From positions 2,748,814 to 2,812,813 of the forward strand of contig CM035315.1 of the NCBI GenBank assembly GCA_002900995.3: DNA of 64,000 bases, given 5' to 3'. A program made the translations under genes and the position numbers. Position 1 is the first letter of the stretch. Every line of letters starts with the position of its first letter. Below, one piece after another: positions 54,759 to 64,000 of the stretch. The notes below the pieces were generated by a model that saw only the letters and a list, made by a program, of their open reading frames with translations, was not told where the DNA came from and made no database searches. Source of the DNA: Ganoderma boninense. Lineage: Eukaryota > Basidiomycota > Agaricomycetes > Polyporales > Polyporaceae.

Positions 54759-57700
54759 TCAACACTGGGAGCTTTCGGTCCAAATCTGAACACGTACCCT
54801 ATCCAATGACCGAGTGACAATGCATGGCTTCTCAATGCCTTCTGGGATATAAGTGAATGCAGCGAAATGAGCAACGACGTTGGAGAGTCGAATTACCCGC
54901 TCTTGAGGTTGCAAGTCATTATAGTACAGTTGTGTGTTGTTGAGACCAGGGAAGACACGGAAGGGATCTGCGTTTTCATGCTCTGGTGCCAGGGGCGTGT
55001 ACTCTCTAACAACGAGGAAGGGTTCCACCGTAAGACTGCGACCTTCACGGCGACGATGATAGAATATGCCTTCGATGCGTCCAGCCACTGGCGTCTTCTT
55101 GACAGCGCTCGAGGTGTTGTCAGCATCCGTAGTGAAGGTTACTAAGCTGTTCTGCAACCTCGAAGTGGACGTAGAATAGATGACTCCTCCTCGGGTGATG
55201 GTAGGGACAAAATGTCCTGCTGACGGAAGAGAAGCCTGGTCATGGCCTGGAGTGGCGTCATACACAGACCGGAGCACCTTCCCCCCACGTCATGAATGCG
55301 GATAGATCAAGGCATATAGTTGATCATATACTTCCCGAGAGAAGAAGGTCTGGTTGCGCTCGTCATAGTCGTAGGACTCGGGAGGGGTTGAAAGGAAGGA
55401 TAGAATGTCGGCGAAGCGCGTTCCCCACGCGGCGTCCTTGAACGCGGTCGTAAAAGCGGCCATCCAGTCCTTGAACACCTCTAGGTCGGGCCACTTGACC
55501 GAACATACCAGCCAACGAAGGCTCGACCCCATATACCAGTACCGCATGAACGTTACAGGCATGTCACCTTACAAAAGGTTAGCGGTACAAGTAGCTGCCT
55601 AGATGTAAAGACTCACGAGTTCTATGGTTTGTGTTCATGCGCTGAAAGAGGCCATTGAATCTTTCGAAAGGGTACGACCACCAGCCATGTACTGGTCCAA
55701 ACAGACGAAGACAAGCTTCAAGATGGAGGGAGAGATGGTGGTTGGGAACAAGGGTGTGATTGTACAGACCGCGCAATCCCTTCACGTAAGCCTCCATATT
55801 TTCGTCATAGATCTTCGCTCGAGACGCAGACATTGACCTCCGTGTTGCAAAATCCATGGCGACTACAAGGTGTATGAAGTTCTGAAGGACAGCCTGTTCC
55901 ATGTTCGTCGCGCTCGCCCGACCCCAGAGACGCACAAGAGTTATCACCATATGGATGGTACACACCGTTCGCCAGTGATCTGCTTTCAGTTTCCCATGCG
56001 CAGAGCTGCCAAAGTTTGAGGGGGGGCTTCTCTATCTATGACGGGATGAGAATTTTGGCGATATCTTTACGGATTTGATCGAGAACCTCGAACGAAAAGA
56101 CTTTGCTATACTGGTCTCCATCGCCTTGATACCCGGGAGGTCGATACAGACTGATAGACTCCGCGTGAGGAGGCGGTATTTGGATGATGGCCGCAACACG
56201 ATCAACCAGGACACCATCAACCTGTCCACAGCTGATCAGCATCATTGTCGATAGTCAAATGCATGTCCGCCGCGCTCATACCTTGGTCAGTAATGCCTCT
56301 GTGATATCTGCTTTGCTTGGTCAATCAGGTAGCGGGATGTCGTTGAAATTTGCGACAGTGAGCAGGTAGTCGCATCGAATGGCCTTCAGCCCTTTATCAG
56401 AGCACTTCTTGAGAGCGTTGAGGATGCGATCGAGTTGCGTCTTCTGCTCGGCAGGAGTATGCGAGGCGAGGACTCGCTCCGGGCGTTCTCCAATCCCGGT
56501 AAGCTTCCAGACGTCATGACAATGGTGCCGTAGCTCCCCAAGGAACAGATTGTGCATGGTATCAAGGAGCGCGAACTTTGTGGGATCCCAGTATGGCAGA
56601 CGGAGGAGTTCAGACCATCGGAGACCGTGCTGATCGAAGAGTTTATCCCTTGAGCGTTCGGTCGTCGCATCTCTCCATTTCTTCGCAATCGCCAAATGCT
56701 CAGCCCGAGACCTTGCTTTAGGCCAAGTAGATCGTTCGACGTTTGATATGTCAGTCTTTGGAAGAGGACAAAACGAACAGAAATGGTTGGATGAATGATG
56801 TGCGAAGCCGGCGGTCTTGCGAATGGCGGGGAGATCGCAGATGAGCGGGATAACGGCAACACGAACCATACGACCAAGGAACCGCTTGGCTGTTTGGAGG
56901 AAGTAGACCCCAGAGTTCCAGAACTCGAGGAGTTCATCGACGAGGGGACGCAAAAAGTGGTTAATCTGCTCAAGTGAAGGCTCCGATGGGCCGGGAATAA
57001 TGGCAGCGAGGTACACGTTCTCTGGGCGGAAGCGTAGATGAGGAGGGAGGCCCAGTAGGACCAAATATATCGCGCCAATTGAGTGCTTTTTCCCAGCTGC
57101 TTTGTTGCCGTGTGGATTGAACCAGTCTATGAACAGACTGAAGACAAGATGGAGCGATCCATTCGTTTCAACAGAGAAGAGTGTTTGGCCGTCAGGGCCA
57201 TGGAAGTTGCATACTGCCGGGGCGTCCATGACATCCTCCCATACTCCGCCCTGAGACTCGCGCTTCCAAGATTTCTCGAGAAGGTCCTCGATGTCGGGTC
57301 TCTTCAAGAGATGCTCGAGCCATGACTTCAAAGAACGATACGGGAACAGTTGGAGGGGTCGATAAACGGTGCGGGGGCGATCTCGATTATTTCTGGAAGC
57401 AATGACCTCCCTAAAGACTAGGGGCTCGCCACAAAGAGGTCGATCAGTTTCGGCATGGGAGCAAGCATGCGGATAGGGATCATCAGGCTTGGATGGATCT
57501 GGAGCGTACGTTGTACGACAAGCTGGGCAAGCCGTGTAGATGACGATCTCCGGTTCGAGAGAGAGGGATGACATGGCGGTCCGAATATCGAGGGGAATGG
57601 AATGGAGCAGAGCATCCTGGGTCTCAGTGAGGATGGTGAGCGCAAGGGGGTTCGTTTGCCAAGTGATTGCCCCGAAGAGCATCACTTTCAGCGTAGCCAG

Positions 57701-58850
57701 TACCAGTTGTACTTGGGGACGTGAGACGGCCGCCATGGAATGCAAAATCGAGACGAGAAACAGTGCAGCTAGGATGAAATGGGGAAGTCCCGAGGCAGCA
57801 GGGTCAAAACCCTTGGCTATAACTGGGTTAAAATCAGGCTGGAACGACAACGACTTCGTTGCTTACATAGACGGCACTGTATAGGCTCCAGAACGTCTCG
57901 CACGTCGAGGTACAGAAGGCCTGCCACCACCATCTCCTTTTTCCAAGCAAGAAGGACGATCTTGTCGACGCGAACGGCTTCAGACTCGAACCTAGAAATC
58001 AAGGTCGCGAGGTGTTGGTCGGCTTGCTTGTCACCCATGGGAGGTAGGGCGTAAAGTGAGGAAAGCTGCCGAGACACCCAAGAATGATACAGAAGTAGCT
58101 CTTGACTGCTTCGATGGGCCCTTTCTAATTCGGTGGGTGGATCTGTGATCGTGACCGGTGGAGACTCAAATTTGAGAACCATATAGCTGCTGATTAGCCG
58201 TGAACGGATGGTGATGGCTGATTCAAGAATTCCAAGTTCCGATATACGAGCTTTCGCCTGTTTTTGCGTCAGCTAAGGTAATGCAACATGCAACACCGAG
58301 AGGAGCGTACCTTCTCCGCGATGTCCACTGAATCAGTGTCCTCAGTGGGACCTGTACTCTCATTATCCTGCTGCTCCACACTTACAGGGCGAGGGAGAGA
58401 ACCCAGGCTGCCCGGAATAGGAGCACCGGTTGACGTCGGCTCTTGAGAGACGACCGTAGCAGGGGCCGACTGTACACGGTGACTCCGTTCCCTGCCGTCA
58501 CCGCTATTCTGTTGAACGTTTGGTCAGCATGCGTTATGATGGTGGTAACTGTCCGAAGGACTGACCATATTCGATGGAGCACAGCTCCCACCGCCCATCT
58601 GTGCATGGACGGAGGGATTATCGACGTCGATAGATAGCTTGTTAAGGGCCCTCACTACATCGTGATTATGGGCACCCATCGAGTGGCTTCCACCCTCTGA
58701 GCGTCCTGTAGCACGGGCTTTTCGAGCCATTCGATCCGCATTTTGGTGAGCCTTAGCCGTTGGGGAGTCGACCTTGCGTCCGGAGCGATAGGAGCCGTCA
58801 AAATTCTTGAACGTCCAATGTTTACACATGCTGCAAGCGCACACCGGCAT
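54759..58850 (-). CDS. Tnp2/EnSpm (CACTA)-type transposase, basidiomycete subgroup
   Basis: ATG 58850 opens exon 1 (to 58566, donor GTCAGT), with an N-terminal CxCxxC segment (VCACSMCKHW). Exons near 58508-58310 and 58260-57890 lead to the long core exon (about 57866-56340). That exon has FIDWFNPHG, PGPSEPSLEQINHFLRPL, ICDLPAIRKTAGF, CSFCPLPKTD and LLDTMHNLFLGEL, the pattern of Tnp2-like transposases. Later exons (about 56245-56036 and 55990-55625) include KADHWRTV and PNHHLSLHLEACLRLFGP-GWW with FER. The C-terminal exons are about 55575-55290 and 55277-54759. No stop inside the main exons was noticed, so the gene may be intact. Terminal CACTA repeats were not found. Exon limits are approximate. 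Confidence 0.75.
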
Positions 58851-59259
58851 GTTGACGTGTGGAATGGATTTAGAGAAAATATGATGGGATGCGAGCTGAG
58901 AGGAGGGAGACTGAGTATATTGGTGCTCCAGAGACTTCGCCAGGATGTCATCGATCATCTTCGAGTTTCAAAGGCGCACTGGCGTTGGAAGCACTAGCGC
59001 CCAACTCCGTCCGGCCCGCTATGGTCGTCCAGGTTGACAGCCAGCCTGAGGATTTGGCACACCTTCTCGGGGTTCATCTTCTTCCCATGTCCGATGCCCT
59101 GCTTTAATGATATTTCAGCATCCTACTAATATTGGTCTTATAAAAGTCTAGATTATTCTCCGCTCTTGACTCGAGCTCAGGTGTACCCCAGTTCCCCTAC
59201 GAACCGAGCCATCCAGTGGATAGTAGTACGGTACGGTAACAGGGACGAAAATCATGTAT
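58851..59259. other. Gap upstream of the Tnp2-type gene
   Basis: About 400 bases. No supported gene. Confidence 0.4.
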
Positions 59260-60761
59260 CTAATGAAGCTTAGGAAATCGTAGAGCTTCCCAGGCAGGAT
59301 ACTCCCCCCGAAGTGACCCAGCACCAACAGCACCTCTGCTCGATCCATGGAATGTCTGAAAAATCACGGCAGCCTGCCAGCATGCGATGATCCCAAACGT
59401 CAAAACCCCCAAACAATCGCACATTAGTTCCGCCTTTTTGCCCGCCAGCGGCACGGAAACAACTGCATCCAGCGCCATATGGAGGGACTGGGAAATGACC
59501 CAAGAGGCTTTGTGAATTGTCATGCCAACCTTAGACATCCCATGAGTGCCACGGGAAAGACAGCTTAGAATAGTACAACACACCATATCTCGAGACGTCT
59601 TTTCGCTCGCTGTGTCATCTTCAATTTGGAGTAACGTTCGTGACGAATCGTCCCAGCCCAGGCCTGATGAGTCTATCACTGGCAGAGGTACGTGGGGCTT
59701 TGGCTGAGGCATCCCGCTCCCGTTGTAGCACATGGGACCCGATGGAGACGAGCTGTTCAGCGGGAGATTCGCGCCACCTCTCCATGCACCGTTCAAATCC
59801 AGGTCGTTGGGAACTGTAAATTGAGGATAAGTTAGATGGTGACTGCACTACTGACAATTTTCACGTACCACGAGCCGTCGATATCATGTCCGTTATGGTT
59901 GTTAGGATCACTTTGATTTGTGACACTTGGACTGCAACTGACTCGTCCGTGACTGAATGTTCCATGTGAGCGAACTGATGCAGGTTGCGAGTGAGAACGG
60001 AGGACCAAAAATGACACAGGTTCCCATACCTCCGCACCGTTAGTCAACTCTAAAACCGCGAGAAGGAGCCTGGTGCATGACTCCTTCTGGATGGTAAGCT
60101 CCTTGAAAATTGGGCTATAAAGATCTGTTTGATATTTCCTGCCATAAAATGTGATAAGCAGGTAGCTAGCGAGCTCAACGTTTACGACTGACAAAACCTT
60201 GGGAAGCGCCTCCGAGTCTTCGACTGTGCCGTCGGACTCGGCTGATTCGTCGCCTTGAGGAAATACGGAGATTTCAGAATCAGGGATATTAATGCCCAAC
60301 TCGAATGCATGGTTTGATGGCCCAGAGATTAATAGAGAGCTGTGAAGCGGTTCAAAGCCAGTGGCGTCGGCGTCCAGGCCAAGAGCGCCGATGCGGGGTG
60401 GAGACGATTCACCCAAGGGCGCTTCATTCAGAAGGGGAGAACTGTTCAGTGAAGGCAACGATGAGAGCGGTGATATTACAGGGATGTTGAACGCTAGAGG
60501 ACCTAGCCTCCGTGTCGTAAATTGATCCGGAGCGCCAAGGCGCGGTGGTGTAGACTGACATAAAGGTTCATCATCCAGCAAGGGAGAAACAGTCAGGGAA
60601 GGGAGTGGTGGCGTCGGAGGTATGTCTGGCGACCCGAAGAACATATCAGCTAGAGTCGCGAAGAGAGAATACTGGGGTAACTCAGGAAGAAGAGCTGGCA
60701 GCACTCCGCCACTCGCAAGCCCCATATCACACGAGGTCGGTACACGAGGCAATGTTGACAT
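59260..60761 (-). CDS. Hypothetical protein, probably two or more exons
   Basis: ATG 60761 (MSTLPRVPTSCDMG) opens a frame to about 59872, where GTACGT could be a donor. A second open stretch lies at about 59821-59260, with an acceptor TTTACAG near 59822, but the phase of the join is not settled. The first part has Pro/Ser-rich repeats (SSPLLNEAPLGESSPPRIGAL and an earlier similar copy), then a folded-looking region (VNVELASYLLITFYGRKYQTD). The second part has a hydrophobic stretch (LTFGIIACWQAAVIF). No family is recognised. It could be a host gene or a remnant. Confidence 0.35.
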
Positions 60762-60945
60762 GCCAGGTCTAGGCGCATGCAGATGCAAAACATGGCAAAT
60801 TCAATTCTAAATGGCTACAAGACGGCGCACGAAGGCAGGTATTTCGGCTACAGGAACCCACAGTGTACCACTACGAATCCATTTACACTAAGTGGTACCA
60901 ATCAGATCTCGGGAAGTTACACGGAGAAGCAGGTAAGCTTACAAA

Positions 60946-62110
60946 TCAAAAAGGTGTACTATTCGCAGGATCGACCACGCGAGCGATGTTCCTCCATGTA
61001 CCGGTAGACTTCGACCAATAGGTCAGGATACCACCGCCCGGTTGGCAGGTTCGATACCAAACACGTAGCGACGTCAAAGTGGGATGGTCACAGCGTTTAG
61101 GGGTGGAAGATGATCGCGACATCCTCGTCGCCCACCGCACCAACACCTTCTCCTCAGCAGCTTGCAAGGACGACCAGACAAGAAAAGACAACGTTCTCAG
61201 GGCGAAATCGCGCAAGGACTCCAGTCTCGCCAACGAACCAGACCATGCCCTTGCGTCATTCCATGCCCTTCGAGAGTGGACCTCGCAGCGCTGCGACAAA
61301 GGTCAGGGGTCCGTATGGAGTATCAAGACAGAGGGACTCACACTTGTTTGCGGTCGCTCCAGTAGCTTCAGCTGCACAATCCCCGGAGCGCACCTGATGA
61401 TGCTGTCGAGGATGTTGTAATCGTCGGGAAAGATGTCGACAGTCAATGAGAAAAGGGATACAAGTGGCGTCTTCATCGTCCTCAGGATCGCTGGGACAGT
61501 GACGGTGTCGGAACGCGGGCAACCTGTCCTTTCGCACGTCAAACGAAGCAAGCCCGGATGCGCGACCCCGGAGACGCAGTTCGCAGGACATTCAACGGTG
61601 GTGACGCGATGTAGATCCAGCAGCGCCAAAGGACACGCCGTACCTGCAGCTCGCCGACAAGCGTCTAAGCACAACTCCCTTAAGGAATCGTGCAACGACA
61701 CGAACCGCCCTAAATAGCGATGAGGAAGGTTGGTCTTGAAGAGCGCGAGGTAGGGAAAATGCAAATTGTCGAGGGCGCAGGGGGATGGATAGAAGGGGAC
61801 AATGAGAATGAAGTCGGTGAGGAAGGTCATTGTGGTGAGAGACTGGTAAAGGGTATTGAACGGGAACGGGTCAAGAGGATGGATGTTGAGCTCTCTGACA
61901 GAGGCCGCAGCCTTCGAGTCGTTGAGCACAGAGTAGGCGAAGTCATTGATGTCAATCAGAGAGGTAAGGACAACACCAGGCTACAAGAAAGAACGTTACA
62001 GCGGTTGGAGGTGCATCTCGTAGGGTGGACTCACCGGTGAATAATGAGTGAACATCTGGTATAATGCGATGGAAGCTATGAAGCGCTGCAGCACAGAGTA
62101 GGCGGGAGAG
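60946..62110 (-). CDS. F-box/LRR-like host protein, fragment or divergent copy
   Basis: An exon end near 62035 (RIIPDVHSLFTG if read in the frame ending at GTGAGT) joins after an intron with acceptor TTTCTTGTAG to a long exon (about 61980-61340). That exon contains VVLTSLIDINDFAYSVLND and leucine-rich segments (LHDSLRELCLDACRR, LLRLTCERTG, LSRYL-like). A GTGTGAG donor near 61344 leads to a C-terminal part ending near 60946 (LRVWYRTCQPGGGILTYW), a form common at the end of agaricomycete F-box/LRR proteins. Such proteins are usually substrate receptors of SCF ubiquitin ligases. The N-terminal F-box itself is not seen, so the start is missing or upstream. The join at about 61300 is unresolved. 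Confidence 0.45.
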
Positions 62111-63404
62111 GGAGATTGGTGAACTGGAGAGTGGACGACGGGGAAGAGAAATTATATACGGCCTACCATGAAGACAAAGACCTCATCTGCCTCGCGGCTC
62201 AGATAGGCACGGCATGCCGCGGATCGGACATTCGAACATGACGTTGAGAGTGGCACGAGTTGTATTTAAAGCCTAACCCAGAAATCATTACCATCTGCAC
62301 AAAAATGCTCGAGATTGATTGAGGGCCGCAAGCGGGGCACACGTTAGAGCTAGCCACTCACCAGAAGTGTATGTCCTCATATCAGGCCGAACCAAAAACC
62401 CCTGTGCGCGGGGCATGTTGCTGTTGGAACACGAAGAAGCAAGAGGAGACAGCGTACTGGCCAAGGTACAAGCAACATCTACGCCGACGGGGTTTTTGGG
62501 AAAAGTCTGGGGATGTCCGCCGACGGAGGGGCTGACATGAGCATTGTGCAGGGGGTGAGACGATATATACCGTTGCGTTGGGAAGGTTCGCTAAGGTGGA
62601 AGGAACATGGAGAGAAGGTCAATGTTGGTTCGATAGTGGTTGTCGTGAAGGAGAGACGTAGGTAGCGGTAACGTAGCTTTGCTGCTGCTCTGCCGCCGCT
62701 CTGCACTGCTCCGGAGTTTCTCAGTGGAGCGCCGATTATTGGCGCCCAACTTCGTGGCTCAGCACTGGCATGCTGGCAACTCTGGAAACTCTACCCTCTC
62801 TCCACCTACACCGTCCCCTGCGGGGCCTTCGCAGTCTTTCTTCAACGCAGCTAGCTACATTCTGCCGTTGTTGCGTCTGCAATGGCCGTAGTAGGATTAT
62901 CAGTACGTCTCTGCGCTCACCCTTTCGGGGGTCTTGGACAAGTCTTCCCCTATCACTGACTGCTCGTTGTAGTTCGTTCTCGAATATCAACGCGTGAACC
63001 TGCATGGTGTTGAGATGGAGTATGCATGAGTGGGCGCAGACGAGAGAGAGAGAGGGGATTATTGGGATCCGGTACGTACTCTCCTCTGCACCCCCCAGCG
63101 CCGCATCTCGAACTGTCAGACTGGCACTCCGCTCTCCAGTCTCCCAAATTTCTTATATTCAATCATGCCCCACGTTGTCCCATGGGTTCTCTGATGTCCT
63201 ACAGCTCTAGTCTGAAGTCGCAAATGAGGTGCACCCTGGTCGCCTTCCAAGTCCTACTGCCCTCGGAATCCCCCCGCCCCCGTTCCCCTGACAGGCGGCT
63301 TTAGGGCCTATGAACCATGGATCCCGGTGAGTATTCCTGACCCATTACCTAGCGCATACATCGTTGATCGCGACTTCTAGTGGCGAACTAGATCACCCAG
63401 GGAT
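62111..63404. other. Intergenic region with unsupported ORFs
   Basis: No gene can be supported. ORFs up to 92 codons overlap on both strands. An ATG at 63319 followed by GTGAGT could be a first exon of the next gene (MDP, then intron to about 63380). Confidence 0.4.
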
Positions 63405-63743
63405 TGATGGCGAGACTGTAGGGCAATTCATCCATATCCACGACATGCAAATGCGAGCTTGGCCACCGGGCTGCACACACTTGTCAAGAGCGCGTCCGGG
63501 AGCTATGCTTCGCCTATATTTTTCGACGATGTGCTCTACAGGACCGACCCCGATGCTACGACTGCCTCTATGACAGCTAGCGTTCGTCTTCCTCAACCAC
63601 GTCTTCTGTCTGCCTTCTCTTCCGTCACTGCCAGTGCACATCCCTTCTCATCGGCAAAGCAGCATTTGTGGGAGGAGTGGTAGGGGGTGTCGCATTGCCC
63701 CTCGTGATAGCTGTGCTGCTCTTCTTCGTCTCTCGCCGTCGTT
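63405..63743 (+). CDS. Probable single-pass membrane protein, fungal type (partial)
   Basis: A reading frame at about 63405-63572 contains SLATGLHTLVKSASGSYASP then IFFDDVLYRTDPDA, a pattern seen at the end of ectodomains of agaricomycete membrane proteins. An acceptor near 63583 leads to a Ser/Thr-rich piece and a TM helix (FVGGVVGGVALPLVIAVLL, about 63668-63730) ending in RRR. The stop at 63742 may be avoided by an intron, because coding-like sequence follows to the window end (acceptor GCAG near 63884, then LDEPNYRAPAQ-like). The start is unknown. Ligand and role unknown. Confidence 0.4.
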
Positions 63744-64000
63744 GACGCTGTCTGCAGACGTTCTGTTCCATGCCAACTACTTGAACTTCATGCTCCCAGA
63801 TGCAACAATGTTTCCGCCATCGCAGGTGAGACTCTTGCCTGCGCCATGCCAACTCATCATGAGTGCGCTGACACGCCACATGCAGGCCCATCGCTGGGCT
63901 TGACGAGCCCAACTATCGCGCCCCCGCTCAACTTTTCTCACTGCATTTTAAGACGTCCGCGTCCGCAGTTGGTGAGTCACAGAGCATTGGGGTCGTGCGG
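63744..64000 (+). other. Possible downstream exon of the membrane protein gene
   Basis: GTGAGA near 63827 and ACATGCAG near 63884 look like an intron. The sequence after it may be a cytosolic tail continuing beyond the window. Confidence 0.25.

Noticed and set aside
62679..63304. Several plus-strand ORFs (70-92 aa) as host genes
   Set aside because: They lack domains and splice context; stops lie in all frames between them.

Overview
This is eukaryotic, almost certainly basidiomycete (Agaricomycetes) DNA. The evidence is introns of about 48-62 bases, a KDZ transposase with its cysteine-cluster domain beside a TET/JBP dioxygenase, a Tnp2/EnSpm-type transposase, chromodomain Ty3 retrotransposons and an F-box/LRR-like host gene. 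No rRNA, tRNA, CRISPR array or bacterial operon was found.

Positions 1-52853 are one stack of nested transposons. The outermost is a chromodomain Ty3 element (C, + strand). Its left LTR is cut by the window start (1-158) and its right LTR is 52364-52853. Element A (Ty3, - strand, 484-12265, TSD GTCAC) inserted near C's 5' end, and a copia element D (+, 5419-10636, TSD GTGAC) inserted into A's gag. A DNA transposon of the KDZ class (16687-46497, about 19.1 kb without its own insertions) inserted into C's RNase H domain. The KDZ element was then hit by two large foldback (inverted-repeat) elements, FB1 (20629-23358) and FB2 (38872-41538), both with 7-base TSDs, and by a third Ty3 element B (+, 28420-33739, TSD TGTGG).

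The KDZ element carries K1 (-), K2 (+), K3 (-), a TET/JBP-type 2-oxoglutarate/Fe(II) dioxygenase (+), the KDZ transposase (+), K5 (-) and K6 (+). The dioxygenase is intact by my splicing (336 aa, H241, D243, H292, R301). The transposase reads through as 1098 aa once FB2 and one TSD copy are removed. K2, K6 and the outer element C carry in-frame stops that look like C-to-T changes, mostly CGA to TGA. This fits cytosine methylation and deamination acting on repeats, and gives a context for a transposon that carries its own modified-base oxygenase.

All three Ty3 elements lack an obvious tRNA primer site. In each, 11-12 bases just after the 5' LTR are complementary to the predicted mRNA 5' end, as in Tf1 self-priming. 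A and B also share a GGGTTTC slippery site at the gag stop. Element C has about 3.9 kb of extra small ORFs between its chromodomain and its 3' LTR.

From 52854 the sequence leaves the stack. It holds about 1.9 kb without genes, a minus-strand Tnp2-type transposase gene (54759-58850), an unrecognised minus-strand gene (59260-60761), a minus-strand F-box/LRR-like gene (about 60946-62110) and the end of a plus-strand single-TM protein gene (about 63405-63743).
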